A stretch of 46,754 bases of DNA from an uncultured delta proteobacterium (GTDB taxonomy: Bacteria > Myxococcota_A > Polyangia > Polyangiales > Ga0077539), in the NCBI GenBank assembly GCA_903845045.1, contig CAIMWA010000678.1, positions 1 to 46,754 on the forward strand. The letters are read 5' to 3'. This document shows positions 1-6,111 of the stretch, piece after piece; position 1 is the stretch's first letter, and the number at the start of each line of letters is the position of its first letter. Under the pieces are notes generated by a model. It made no database searches. It had not been told where the DNA came from and saw only the letters and a program-made list of their open reading frames with translations. Both the position numbers and the translations under genes were made by a program.

Positions 1-876
1 GCGAGCGCTTCGGCGGCCAGCCTCGACGCGCTCGTCGCCCGCTACTTCACCGAGACCGATGCTCGCTTCGAGCGGGCTTGTTTCGCCGTCGCCGGGCCCG
101 TTCGCGACCGCCGCTGCGTGACCACGAACCTCCCGTGGCTGCTCGACGAAGCGGCCCTCGCGGCGTCGCTCGACCTGGCGTCGGTGACCCTCGTCAACGA
201 CTTCGCCGCCGCGGCGTGGGGCACCCTCGCCATCGCCCCATCGCACGCCGAGGTTCTGCAAGCAGGCCCGACGGACCCACACGGAACTCGCGTCGTCCTC
301 GGCGCCGGCACCGGCCTCGGCGAGGCCCTCGTCGTCGCGTCGCCGTCGGGTCCCGTCGTGGTGCCGGGCGAAGGCGGACACAAGGGCTTCGCGGCGAGGG
401 ACGCGCGCGGTGACCGGCTCCTCGCGTTCCTGCGCGCCGAGGTGGGAGGGCGCGTGTCCGTCGAGCGCGTCGTGTCGGGGCTCGGGCTGCGCGACATCTA
501 TCGCTTCCTGCGCGACGTCGAGACGATGCCCGAGAGCGCGTCGGTGCGCGCCCGCCTCGCCACGTCGGACCCCGGCGAGATCATCGGTGCGGCGGCCCTC
601 GCGGACGAAGATGCCTTGTGCGCCGCTGCCCTCGACGTGTTCCTCGATGCGTACGGCGCCGAGGCCGGCGACCTTGCGCTGCAGGTGCTCCCAGCAGGCG
701 GCGTCTGGATCGCCGGAGGCATCGCCGCGAAGATCCTTCCGCGGATGAAGAGCGGACCGTTCCTCTCGGCGTTCCGCGACAAGGGGCGCATGCGGTCCAT
801 CGTCGAAGGCGTCGCGTTGTACGTCGTGACCGATCCCTCGCTGGGCCTTCGCGGCGCCGCGCGGGCCGCGGGCTGA
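1..876 (+). CDS. glk: Glucokinase (Glk family), 5'-truncated by the window edge
   Basis: ATP-dependent phosphorylation of glucose to glucose 6-phosphate in the cytoplasm. The reading frame is open from base 1, so only the C-terminal 291 residues are seen; the family is usually about 320 residues, so little more than the phosphate-1 loop is missing. Family blocks appear in order: FAVAGPV, the catalytic LVNDFAAAAWG (Asp of the ND pair), the adenosine-site GAGTGLGEA, the sugar-binding GEGGHKGFA, SGLGLRDIYRFL and the C-terminal WIAGGIAAKILPRM plus FRDKGRM. These match the proteobacterial Glk type rather than ROK kinases: no CxCGxxGCxE zinc motif is visible. It converges with the LytTR regulator, with one base between the stop codons. 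Function is well supported from family knowledge; the start is outside the window. Confidence 0.93.
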   Translation, partial: ASASAASLDALVARYFTETDARFERACFAVAGPVRDRRCVTTNLPWLLDEAALAASLDLASVTLVNDFAAAAWGTLAIAPSHAEVLQAGPTDPHGTRVVLGAGTGLGEALVVASPSGPVVVPGEGGHKGFAARDARGDRLLAFLRAEVGGRVSVERVVSGLGLRDIYRFLRDVETMPESASVRARLATSDPGEIIGAAALADEDALCAAALDVFLDAYGAEAGDLALQVLPAGGVWIAGGIAAKILPRMKSGPFLSAFRDKGRMRSIVEGVALYVVTDPSLGLRGAARAAG

Positions 877-877
877 C

Positions 878-1633
878 TCACACCTGAAGCAGCTGCCGCA
901 GGCGCCGCGACGCCTGCCGCGAGACCACGAGGCGCTCGCCGGCGTGGGTGACCAGCACCGCTCGGCCGCCGGCCATGTCGTCGATGGCGGCGACGTGGTC
1001 GAGGTTCACGAGCAGCGCGCGGTGGGCACGAAAGAACCGCGACGTGTCGAGCCGCGCCTCGAGGGCAGCGAGGGTGTAGTCCGTCGTGTGGCTGCCCTTC
1101 ACGGTGTGCACCGTCACGAGCTCGTGCTCGACCACGCAGTGCGAGATCTCCGCCACGGGAACGAGCAGCGTGCGCCCCGCCACGGTCACCGGGAGCTTGT
1201 CGGCGAGCGGACGCGGCGCGGCGGCGTGGGCGCGCAGCGGCGCGAGCACCTCCTCGGCGCGGGCGCGCATGCCCAAGGACTCGGCGCGGGCGACGGCCTT
1301 CACCAGGCGTGCGGCGTCGAAGGGCTTGAGAAGGTAGTCGATGGCGCCTGCGTCGAAGGCGTCGAGGGCGTAGCGATCGTGCGCGGTGGTGAAGATCACG
1401 TACGGGGCCGGCGCCTCGATCTGCGTGACCATGGCGATGCCGTCGAGCCCGGGCATCTGCACGTCGACGAAGGCCAGGTCCGGCGCCTCTTGCTCGATGA
1501 GCACCAGCCCCGCCTCGCCGTCGCTCGCCTCGCCCACGATGTCGAGGCGTCCGCCGAGGGCCTCGCGCACGAGGCGCGCGAGACGCAGCCGGGCCGGGGG
1601 TTCGTCGTCGATGATCACGGCGCGTGCGGTCAT
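878..1633 (-). CDS. LytTR-family response regulator
   Basis: Cytoplasmic DNA-binding response regulator of 251 residues. Residues 1-115 form a receiver domain: the acidic pair is in VIIDDEPP, the probable phosphoacceptor is Asp57 in FVDVQMPGLDG, the switch Thr is in FTTAHDRYALDAF, and the conserved Lys is in YLLKPF. Residues from about 150 to the end form a LytTR DNA-binding domain, with FFRAHRALLVNLDHVAAI and a basic end. I chose the start whose product begins MTARAVIIDDE, because the receiver strand begins right there and because this ATG overlaps the stop of the upstream histidine kinase (ATGA). The longer frame upstream adds no recognisable sequence. The pair resembles LytS/LytR or AlgZ/AlgR systems. 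The target genes cannot be told from the window. Confidence 0.92.
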   Translation of the reverse strand: MTARAVIIDDEPPARLRLARLVREALGGRLDIVGEASDGEAGLVLIEQEAPDLAFVDVQMPGLDGIAMVTQIEAPAPYVIFTTAHDRYALDAFDAGAIDYLLKPFDAARLVKAVARAESLGMRARAEEVLAPLRAHAAAPRPLADKLPVTVAGRTLLVPVAEISHCVVEHELVTVHTVKGSHTTDYTLAALEARLDTSRFFRAHRALLVNLDHVAAIDDMAGGRAVLVTHAGERLVVSRQASRRLRQLLQV

Positions 1634-2709
1634 GGTCGTGGGCTCCTCTCCGCGGTCTCGCCGCACGCGCCGCGCGCGGTGACGGCGGCGACGGTGTGTG
1701 CGCCAGCGGCGCGAATGGCGACGGTGCCGCGCGCGCCCCAGGCGAGGTCCACGCGGCGTCGCACGAGGTCGAGGCCGAGGCCGCCGGCGCGGGGTCCAGC
1801 GAAGGTCCCGGGGCTGCGTACGGTGAGCACGAGGTCATCGCCGATGCCGCGGGCCGTCACCGCGATGGCTCCGTCGCCGACGCGGCCGTGGCGCACGGCG
1901 TTCTCGAGCAGCGGCTGGAGCACGAGCGGCGGCACCATCACCGAGCCGAGCGCCGGGTCGGCGTCGAAGGTGAGCGCGAGCGCCGGGTACCGTGCCTGGA
2001 GGAGAGCCGTGTAGTCGCGAGCCAGCGCGAGCTCGTCGTCGAGCGGGTGCAGCGGTCGGCGGCGCGTGTCGAGCACGGCGCGGAGCAGCGTCGACAGCCG
2101 CACGATGTTGTCTTCGGCCGCCGCGGGGTCGCTCGCGCACTGGCTCGCGATGGCGTTGAGGGCGTTGAAGAGAAAGTGCGGGTCGAGGTCCGCGCGGAGG
2201 GCGTCGAGCTGCGCGGCGGCGAGCTCCGCGGCGAGGCGCTGGTGCGAGCCGAGGGTGCGATCGAGGCGCTGCTCGAGCTGGATGTCGCGCGCGAGCCCCC
2301 ACCCTCCGACGACGAAGAGGAGCCACGCCACGAGCTCGTCGCGGGGTCCGCCGAAGGTGTAGACGCTGCGCAGGTGGAGCGCCGCCGCGAAGCCGCGGTA
2401 CAGCGTGACGAGGCCCGCGAAGAGCGCCGTCGCGACGGCCAGCGCCACCAGCGCCCGCAGGAACTTCTCGCCGCGACGCCCGTCCTCCTCGAGCGGCAGC
2501 AGCGCGCGCCACGCGAGCGGTCCGAGGATCAACGTGTAGAGCGCTGCGAAGGGACCGAAGATCCACGCGACGCCGCGGCCGGCGGCGGACGACTCGAGGA
2601 CGCCGAAGCCCGCGCCCAGAACGAGCGTCGCGGGCAGACGCCACGAGCGCATGGCCTCGCGCACGGTGTCGCGCAGCAGGGCCACGAGGTCGACGGCAGG
2701 CTCACCCAT
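1630..2709 (-). CDS. LytS-like sensor histidine kinase (His_kinase family)
   Basis: Membrane sensor kinase of 359 residues that should phosphorylate the LytTR regulator encoded just downstream; the genes overlap by four bases (ATGA). The N-terminal ~140 residues hold about four hydrophobic helices (around 26-42, 48-66, 84-104 and 126-142) with no large periplasmic sensor. A short coiled linker leads to the phosphoacceptor block DPHFLFNALNAIASQ, with His178 as the likely site. The C-terminal ATPase part shows the N-box PPLVLQPLLENAVRHG and the G-box GGLGLDLVRRRVDL. This is the short HPK8/LytS-type architecture, without a separate HisKA domain. What it senses is unknown. No clear Shine-Dalgarno precedes the start; the 81 bases upstream, to the exonuclease stop, hold no other feature I can recognise. 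Confidence 0.92.
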   Translation of the reverse strand: MGEPAVDLVALLRDTVREAMRSWRLPATLVLGAGFGVLESSAAGRGVAWIFGPFAALYTLILGPLAWRALLPLEEDGRRGEKFLRALVALAVATALFAGLVTLYRGFAAALHLRSVYTFGGPRDELVAWLLFVVGGWGLARDIQLEQRLDRTLGSHQRLAAELAAAQLDALRADLDPHFLFNALNAIASQCASDPAAAEDNIVRLSTLLRAVLDTRRRPLHPLDDELALARDYTALLQARYPALALTFDADPALGSVMVPPLVLQPLLENAVRHGRVGDGAIAVTARGIGDDLVLTVRSPGTFAGPRAGGLGLDLVRRRVDLAWGARGTVAIRAAGAHTVAAVTARGACGETAERSPRP

Positions 2710-2790
2710 TCGCTTGCACGGAACCTACGCGCACTCGGTGCGACCCGCGCCCACGGACCGCGCGAGCGGTCTCGACGCGGGGTCGAACGG

Positions 2791-3612
2791 TCACCCTTCG
2801 AAGCGGAGGATGCGGTCGGCGCGCAGCACCGCGAAGCCAGGCGTGGGATCGGTGCGCTCGATGCCGACGTGCGGCGGACGAAACCACGCGACGCTGCCGC
2901 GCAGCACCCTCGGAGATTGCCCCGGCGTGCGAACGACGAGGCCGACGTTGCGCCCCGACACGAGCGCGTCCTCGAGCACTGCGGCGACGCGCCGACGCAG
3001 CACGGCGGCGCCTTCCTGCCCGACGCGCACCTCCCAGAGGTCCATCGCGGACGAGGGCGCGAGCTCGGCGCAGAGCCTGGCGAACAGGCCTCGGAGCGCG
3101 CGCACGTCCTCGCCGGCGCGGTGCCAGCGTACCGGCGCGATGCCCAGGGTCCCGCACAACACGCGAAGGTTGTACCGGGTCGCGCACACCGCCCGCCGCG
3201 CCAGGCGGACGGTGTCGAGCACGGGACCGACGCGGTGCTCCACACCTGCGGCTTCGAAGGCGAGGTCGAGAAAGCGGACGTCGAGGTCCGCACCGTGGAA
3301 CACCGGCACCGCGCCGTGAAGCAGCGCGGCGAGGTCCGCGGCGACGTCGGCGAAGCGCGGGGCTCGCGCGAGCGCTGCGGGAACGATGCCGTGGAGCGCG
3401 CGTGCTTCGGCGTCGCTGTCTGCGTTCGCCTGGAGCAGCGTGCACCGCTCGCTCTCGACCACGCCGCCGCGAACGCGCACCACCGCGACCTCGAGGAGCG
3501 AGTCCCGCGCGGGGTCCAGGCCCGTCATCTCGCAGTCGACGAACGCCCACGGACACTCCTCCGTGGGGAGCGTCCAGGGCGGTTCCTCGGAGGGGCGAGC
3601 GTCGTCATCCAT
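2791..3612 (-). CDS. DEDDh 3'-5' exonuclease (DnaQ/RNase T superfamily)
   Basis: Probable DNA or RNA 3'-5' exonuclease of 273 residues. All three Exo motifs of the DnaQ fold are present. Exo I is WAFVDCEMTGLDP (Asp26 and Glu28). Exo II is FHGADLDVRFLDLAFEAAG. Exo III is RWHRAGEDVRAL, whose His and Asp, five residues apart, give the DEDDh type. The spacing resembles DNA polymerase III epsilon-like exonucleases and oligoribonuclease. The last ~90 residues, ending in GIERT...GFAVLRADRILRF, are not part of the nuclease fold and I do not recognise them. I placed the start at MDDDARP because the longer frame runs back into the divergent secreted-protein gene at 3674 and has poor coding character. 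The substrate is not predictable; replicative proofreading is unlikely for a stand-alone gene. Confidence 0.85.
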   Translation of the reverse strand: MDDDARPSEEPPWTLPTEECPWAFVDCEMTGLDPARDSLLEVAVVRVRGGVVESERCTLLQANADSDAEARALHGIVPAALARAPRFADVAADLAALLHGAVPVFHGADLDVRFLDLAFEAAGVEHRVGPVLDTVRLARRAVCATRYNLRVLCGTLGIAPVRWHRAGEDVRALRGLFARLCAELAPSSAMDLWEVRVGQEGAAVLRRRVAAVLEDALVSGRNVGLVVRTPGQSPRVLRGSVAWFRPPHVGIERTDPTPGFAVLRADRILRFEG

Positions 3613-3673
3613 GGGAGTGCGCGTCGCGCGCGAGGGGTGGTGCGCCACGCGGTGACCGTGAGAGATTGGCACG

Positions 3674-5107
3674 ATGCCCCCGCGGATCCCATCGAAGTCC
3701 TCGGCGGCCGTCGTCGCCGCCGCCGCGTCGCTGTTGCTCCCCGCGCTGGCGCTGGCCGACGACCCCGTGTGCGCAGTGCGGACCGCCACGGCGCCGGTGC
3801 TGTTCCAGGGCAACGGACCCGTCGATTTCGGCCCGGGCTTCATGGGAACGCTCGGCGGCTCGATGTTCGGCTTGCAGTACAACCTGCTGCTGCAGGGCGA
3901 CTACGACTGGGCCATGCCCGGCACGCTGCACGCGCGGTGGCCGCCGTCGATGATGGTGTCCGCCGAGGGCACGCCGAACGCGGGGCGCCTCACGGTGCAG
4001 TACGGGCTCCGCCTTCAAGCCACGCTGCTCGTCTTCGGCTCGCCCTTCCCGCTCCCGCTCCCGGACTGGGTGGGCATGGCCGACCGCAGCGAGCGCGGCA
4101 TGTCGATGTTCACTCCGTGGGCGTGGACCGGCACCGACACCGCGGTCACCGTCACCGCAACGGAGCGCCTGCTCCGCGAGGGCGATCTCAACGTTCCGGT
4201 GCTCGGCGCGCTGCACTGGCGCGTGTACGCGAGCTACCAGCTCACGACGACGGTGCGCACCGACGCGATCTCGTTTCCGCAGGCGATGAGCAGCATCACC
4301 GCGATGGCCCCGGAGGCGCAGGTCGCGCCCACGGCCAACGGTGACGTCGAGCTCCCGGCGCAGTGGAACGGCGTACTTCGCTACGTCGGTAGCGTGCGGC
4401 TGCGCGTGCAGGTCGACTACAACACCTGCGTCGGCCCCATCTGCGTGCCCGCGCACACCGACGTGGTGAACCAGGCGATCCCCTTCGCGAGCGCGATGGA
4501 GCAGCACATGAGCGTCGACCGCAGCGTGCACCTCACGCTCCCCGGCGCGACGTCGATGCCGGGCTACGCCGTCGATTTCGGCCGCGTCGCGCTGGGACTC
4601 CAGGGACGCCAGATCGTGACGCTGCAGAACCCCGGGCGCGTCACCACGCTCTTCACGCCGGGCGCGCCCAGCGACCCTGCGTTCGTGGTGCCCACGGACC
4701 CGCTATGCGTCGCCGGCGGCTCGTCGCGCACGCTGTCGGTCCGCTTCACTCCGCCGCACACCGGCCCCTTCGCGGCAGACATGATCGTGAACACGTCGGC
4801 GCCGTCGGTGCCGCAGATCCAGCTCCATTTCACCGGCGAGGGCTATGACCCTTCGGCGCCGCGCGATGCCGCCGCGCCCACCGATGCCACGACGCCATCG
4901 GACGCCGCATCGACCTCGGACGCGGGCAGCACCACGGCGGACGCAGCGATCGCCGATGACGCCGGGGCAGACCTCCACGTCGTCGCTCCCGATGGGTGCG
5001 CGTGCCACGCGTCGCCGCCGTCGCGCCGAGGTGCGTCGCTGGCCTCGGCGGCCGCGGTCCTCGCGTTCGCGGTGCGCCGCCGACGCCGTCGCTCGACGCG
5101 TCGCTGA
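3674..5107 (+). CDS. Secreted surface protein with ASH/choice-of-anchor-type domain and MYXO-CTERM tail
   Basis: A 477-residue exported protein. Residues 1-28 are a signal peptide, with cleavage likely after ALALA. The central ~250 residues are rich in beta-strand and aromatic residues, with no family I recognise. Around residues 297-395 lies an immunoglobulin-like ASH/choice-of-anchor-D-type domain: VDFGRVALGLQGRQIVTLQN, later LSVRFTPPHTGPF and LHFTGEGYDP. An Ala/Asp/Thr/Ser-rich linker follows, then a MYXO-CTERM-type end: a DGCACH cysteine cluster (4991-5008), a hydrophobic stretch and a terminal run of arginines. In Myxococcota such tails are known to be processed for surface anchoring, so cell-surface location is a strong inference. 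It is transcribed divergently from the exonuclease, 61 bases apart. Its biochemical role is unknown. Confidence 0.85.
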   Translation: MPPRIPSKSSAAVVAAAASLLLPALALADDPVCAVRTATAPVLFQGNGPVDFGPGFMGTLGGSMFGLQYNLLLQGDYDWAMPGTLHARWPPSMMVSAEGTPNAGRLTVQYGLRLQATLLVFGSPFPLPLPDWVGMADRSERGMSMFTPWAWTGTDTAVTVTATERLLREGDLNVPVLGALHWRVYASYQLTTTVRTDAISFPQAMSSITAMAPEAQVAPTANGDVELPAQWNGVLRYVGSVRLRVQVDYNTCVGPICVPAHTDVVNQAIPFASAMEQHMSVDRSVHLTLPGATSMPGYAVDFGRVALGLQGRQIVTLQNPGRVTTLFTPGAPSDPAFVVPTDPLCVAGGSSRTLSVRFTPPHTGPFAADMIVNTSAPSVPQIQLHFTGEGYDPSAPRDAAAPTDATTPSDAASTSDAGSTTADAAIADDAGADLHVVAPDGCACHASPPSRRGASLASAAAVLAFAVRRRRRRSTRR

Positions 5108-5114
5108 CCCTCGC

Positions 5115-5129
5115 GGGGCGCATCGCCCC
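5115..5129 (+). terminator. Short perfect hairpin after the MYXO-CTERM gene; possible terminator
   Basis: A six-base-pair G/C stem (GGGGCG / CGCCCC) with a CAT loop starts seven bases after the stop codon at 5107. No T-run follows, so it is at best a weak or Rho-assisted terminator, or a processing hairpin. In DNA this G/C-rich, short stems also arise by chance. Confidence 0.3.
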
Positions 5130-5189
5130 ACCGTCCCAAGTTGACGCAGCCCCTTGTGTTCGAGGGGACCGGTGACACATCCCGGGTTC

Positions 5190-5873
5190 ATGCGAAGCCG
5201 TGCCGTGTCGCTCCTCGTCGTCGTCCAGCTCTCGGTCCAGGCGTGCTCGGTGCGCTACCTCCCGCCTCCCCGCGCCCCGGAGCGCGTGGTGCCGACGGCG
5301 ACCAACGAATCGCCGCCGCTGCACGAAGGCGAAGGGCAGCTCACCCTCGACGCGGTCGACGGCCCGGCGCACGCGGACCTCGTCACCGGGCGCACCGCGG
5401 TGCTCAACTACGCGCAGTCGTGGGGCGTGCGGCACCGAGGCTCGACGCCGGTGCTCGCCACGCAGCTCTCGACGCGCCCGCTCTGCGTGACCCCGTGCAC
5501 CGTGAACCTGCCGCTGGGACCGCACGAGATCAGCTTCACCAGCGTCGACGAGGCTTCGCCCCGGAGCGGCACGGCGTACATCAACGTGGGCTCGCACCCG
5601 AGCATCGTGCGCCACGCGATGGGGTTCCAGGAGACGCACGTCGGAGGCATCGTCGGCGCGCTGCTGCTCGTGGGCTTCGGGATCAGCGGCATCGCAGCGG
5701 GCGGCGCCCTCATGGGCATCCACGCCGCCGACTCGGCGCACGCCAACGACCTCGGCGTCGTCGGGGGCGCGACGCTCGGCATCGGCGGAGCGCTCACCCT
5801 CGGCGGGATCCTCCTCGGGCTTTACTCGCGCCCCGAGTCGCAGCCCGGAACGACCGTCCAGTGGACGCCGTGA
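5190..5873 (+). CDS. Lipoprotein with PEGA-like segment and glycine-rich membrane helices
   Basis: A 227-residue lipoprotein of unknown function. The chosen ATG gives MRSRAVSLLVVV...LSVQAC, a normal signal peptide with lipobox; the in-frame ATG 36 bases upstream would bury the signal peptide. After a Pro-rich linker, a block around residue 110 (LCVTPCTVNLPLGPHEISF) resembles PEGA-type surface beta-sandwich repeats, in which a TPC motif is followed by a short strand pair. Near the C-terminus two Gly/Ala-rich hydrophobic helices (GGIVGALLLVGFGISGIAAG and GGATLGIGGALTLGGILLG) suggest membrane insertion. It is collinear with the MYXO-CTERM gene upstream and the copper genes downstream, but the 103-base gap to the latter gives no evidence of a common operon. 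Confidence 0.75.
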   Translation: MRSRAVSLLVVVQLSVQACSVRYLPPPRAPERVVPTATNESPPLHEGEGQLTLDAVDGPAHADLVTGRTAVLNYAQSWGVRHRGSTPVLATQLSTRPLCVTPCTVNLPLGPHEISFTSVDEASPRSGTAYINVGSHPSIVRHAMGFQETHVGGIVGALLLVGFGISGIAAGGALMGIHAADSAHANDLGVVGGATLGIGGALTLGGILLGLYSRPESQPGTTVQWTP

Positions 5874-5967
5874 CGCAGGTGCATTCCGTTGCGCGGCGCG
5901 AGCGCATCGGTCAAGGTGCGTTGGAGCCCGTTGCGTCGCGATGTGCGTCGCCCCGCGGCTCCCTGGC

Positions 5968-5970
5968 AGG
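5968..5970 (+). promoter_or_regulatory. Ribosome-binding site of the four-Cys mini-protein
   Basis: GGCAGG ends six bases before the ATG at 5977. The AGG core at a standard spacing supports translation of the 44-codon frame. Confidence 0.45.
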
Positions 5971-5976
5971 TGCACG

Positions 5977-6111
5977 ATGAAGAAGGTCGCGATCAAGCAG
6001 GCGTTCGACAAGAAGGCCCTCGTGGACATCAAGAAGTTCGTCGTCCGCGATCCCTCGGAGAAGGCGAGCTGCCGGTTCTGCCAGGGCAGCGACTGCGACG
6101 GCTGCATCTGA
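5977..6111 (+). CDS. 44-residue four-cysteine mini-protein upstream of the copper ATPase
   Basis: A short gene in front of, and apparently coupled to, the Cu(+) ATPase. The product begins MKKVAIKQAF, is rich in Lys in its first half, and ends CRFCQGSDCDGCI: a C-x2-C-x4-C-x2-C cluster in the last 13 residues, typical of thiol metal sites. Nearly every codon ends in G or C, unlike the overlapping ATPase frame across the same bases, so this frame is the coding one. A Shine-Dalgarno-like AGG sits six bases upstream. Its TGA stop overlaps a CTG codon that opens the ATPase frame. I do not recognise the family. A metallothionein-like buffer or a copper chaperone for the ATPase is the natural inference. 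A modified-peptide precursor (methanobactin-like in shape only) is less likely, as no maturation enzyme is in the window. Confidence 0.75.
   Translation: MKKVAIKQAFDKKALVDIKKFVVRDPSEKASCRFCQGSDCDGCI
6108..6111 (+). promoter_or_regulatory. CTGA stop/start overlap between mini-protein and copA
   Basis: The TGA of the mini-protein (6109-6111) overlaps CTG (6108-6110), which is in frame with copA. It has the geometry of the ATGA and GTGA junctions elsewhere in the window and suggests termination-reinitiation coupling from a CTG start. Confidence 0.5.

Noticed and set aside
1624..4344. Very long open frames antisense to the sensor kinase, exonuclease and other genes (also 4830-6839 minus and 20302-23502 plus)
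   Set aside because: Arg/Ala/Gly-rich shadows caused by high G+C; no family motifs, and they oppose genes with complete conserved domains.
5932..5951. Direct repeat TGCGTCGC, twice with four bases between, upstream of the copper genes as an operator
   Set aside because: Short, CG-rich words recur by chance here, and the sequence lacks the dyad typical of CueR or CsoR sites.
5889..6107. A long in-frame N-terminal extension of copA through the mini-protein (from ATG 5889 or GTG 5970)
   Set aside because: In that frame codons end in A/T often and give a basic, low-complexity sequence, while the mini-protein frame over the same bases has G/C third positions and a ribosome site. The extension also lacks family similarity.
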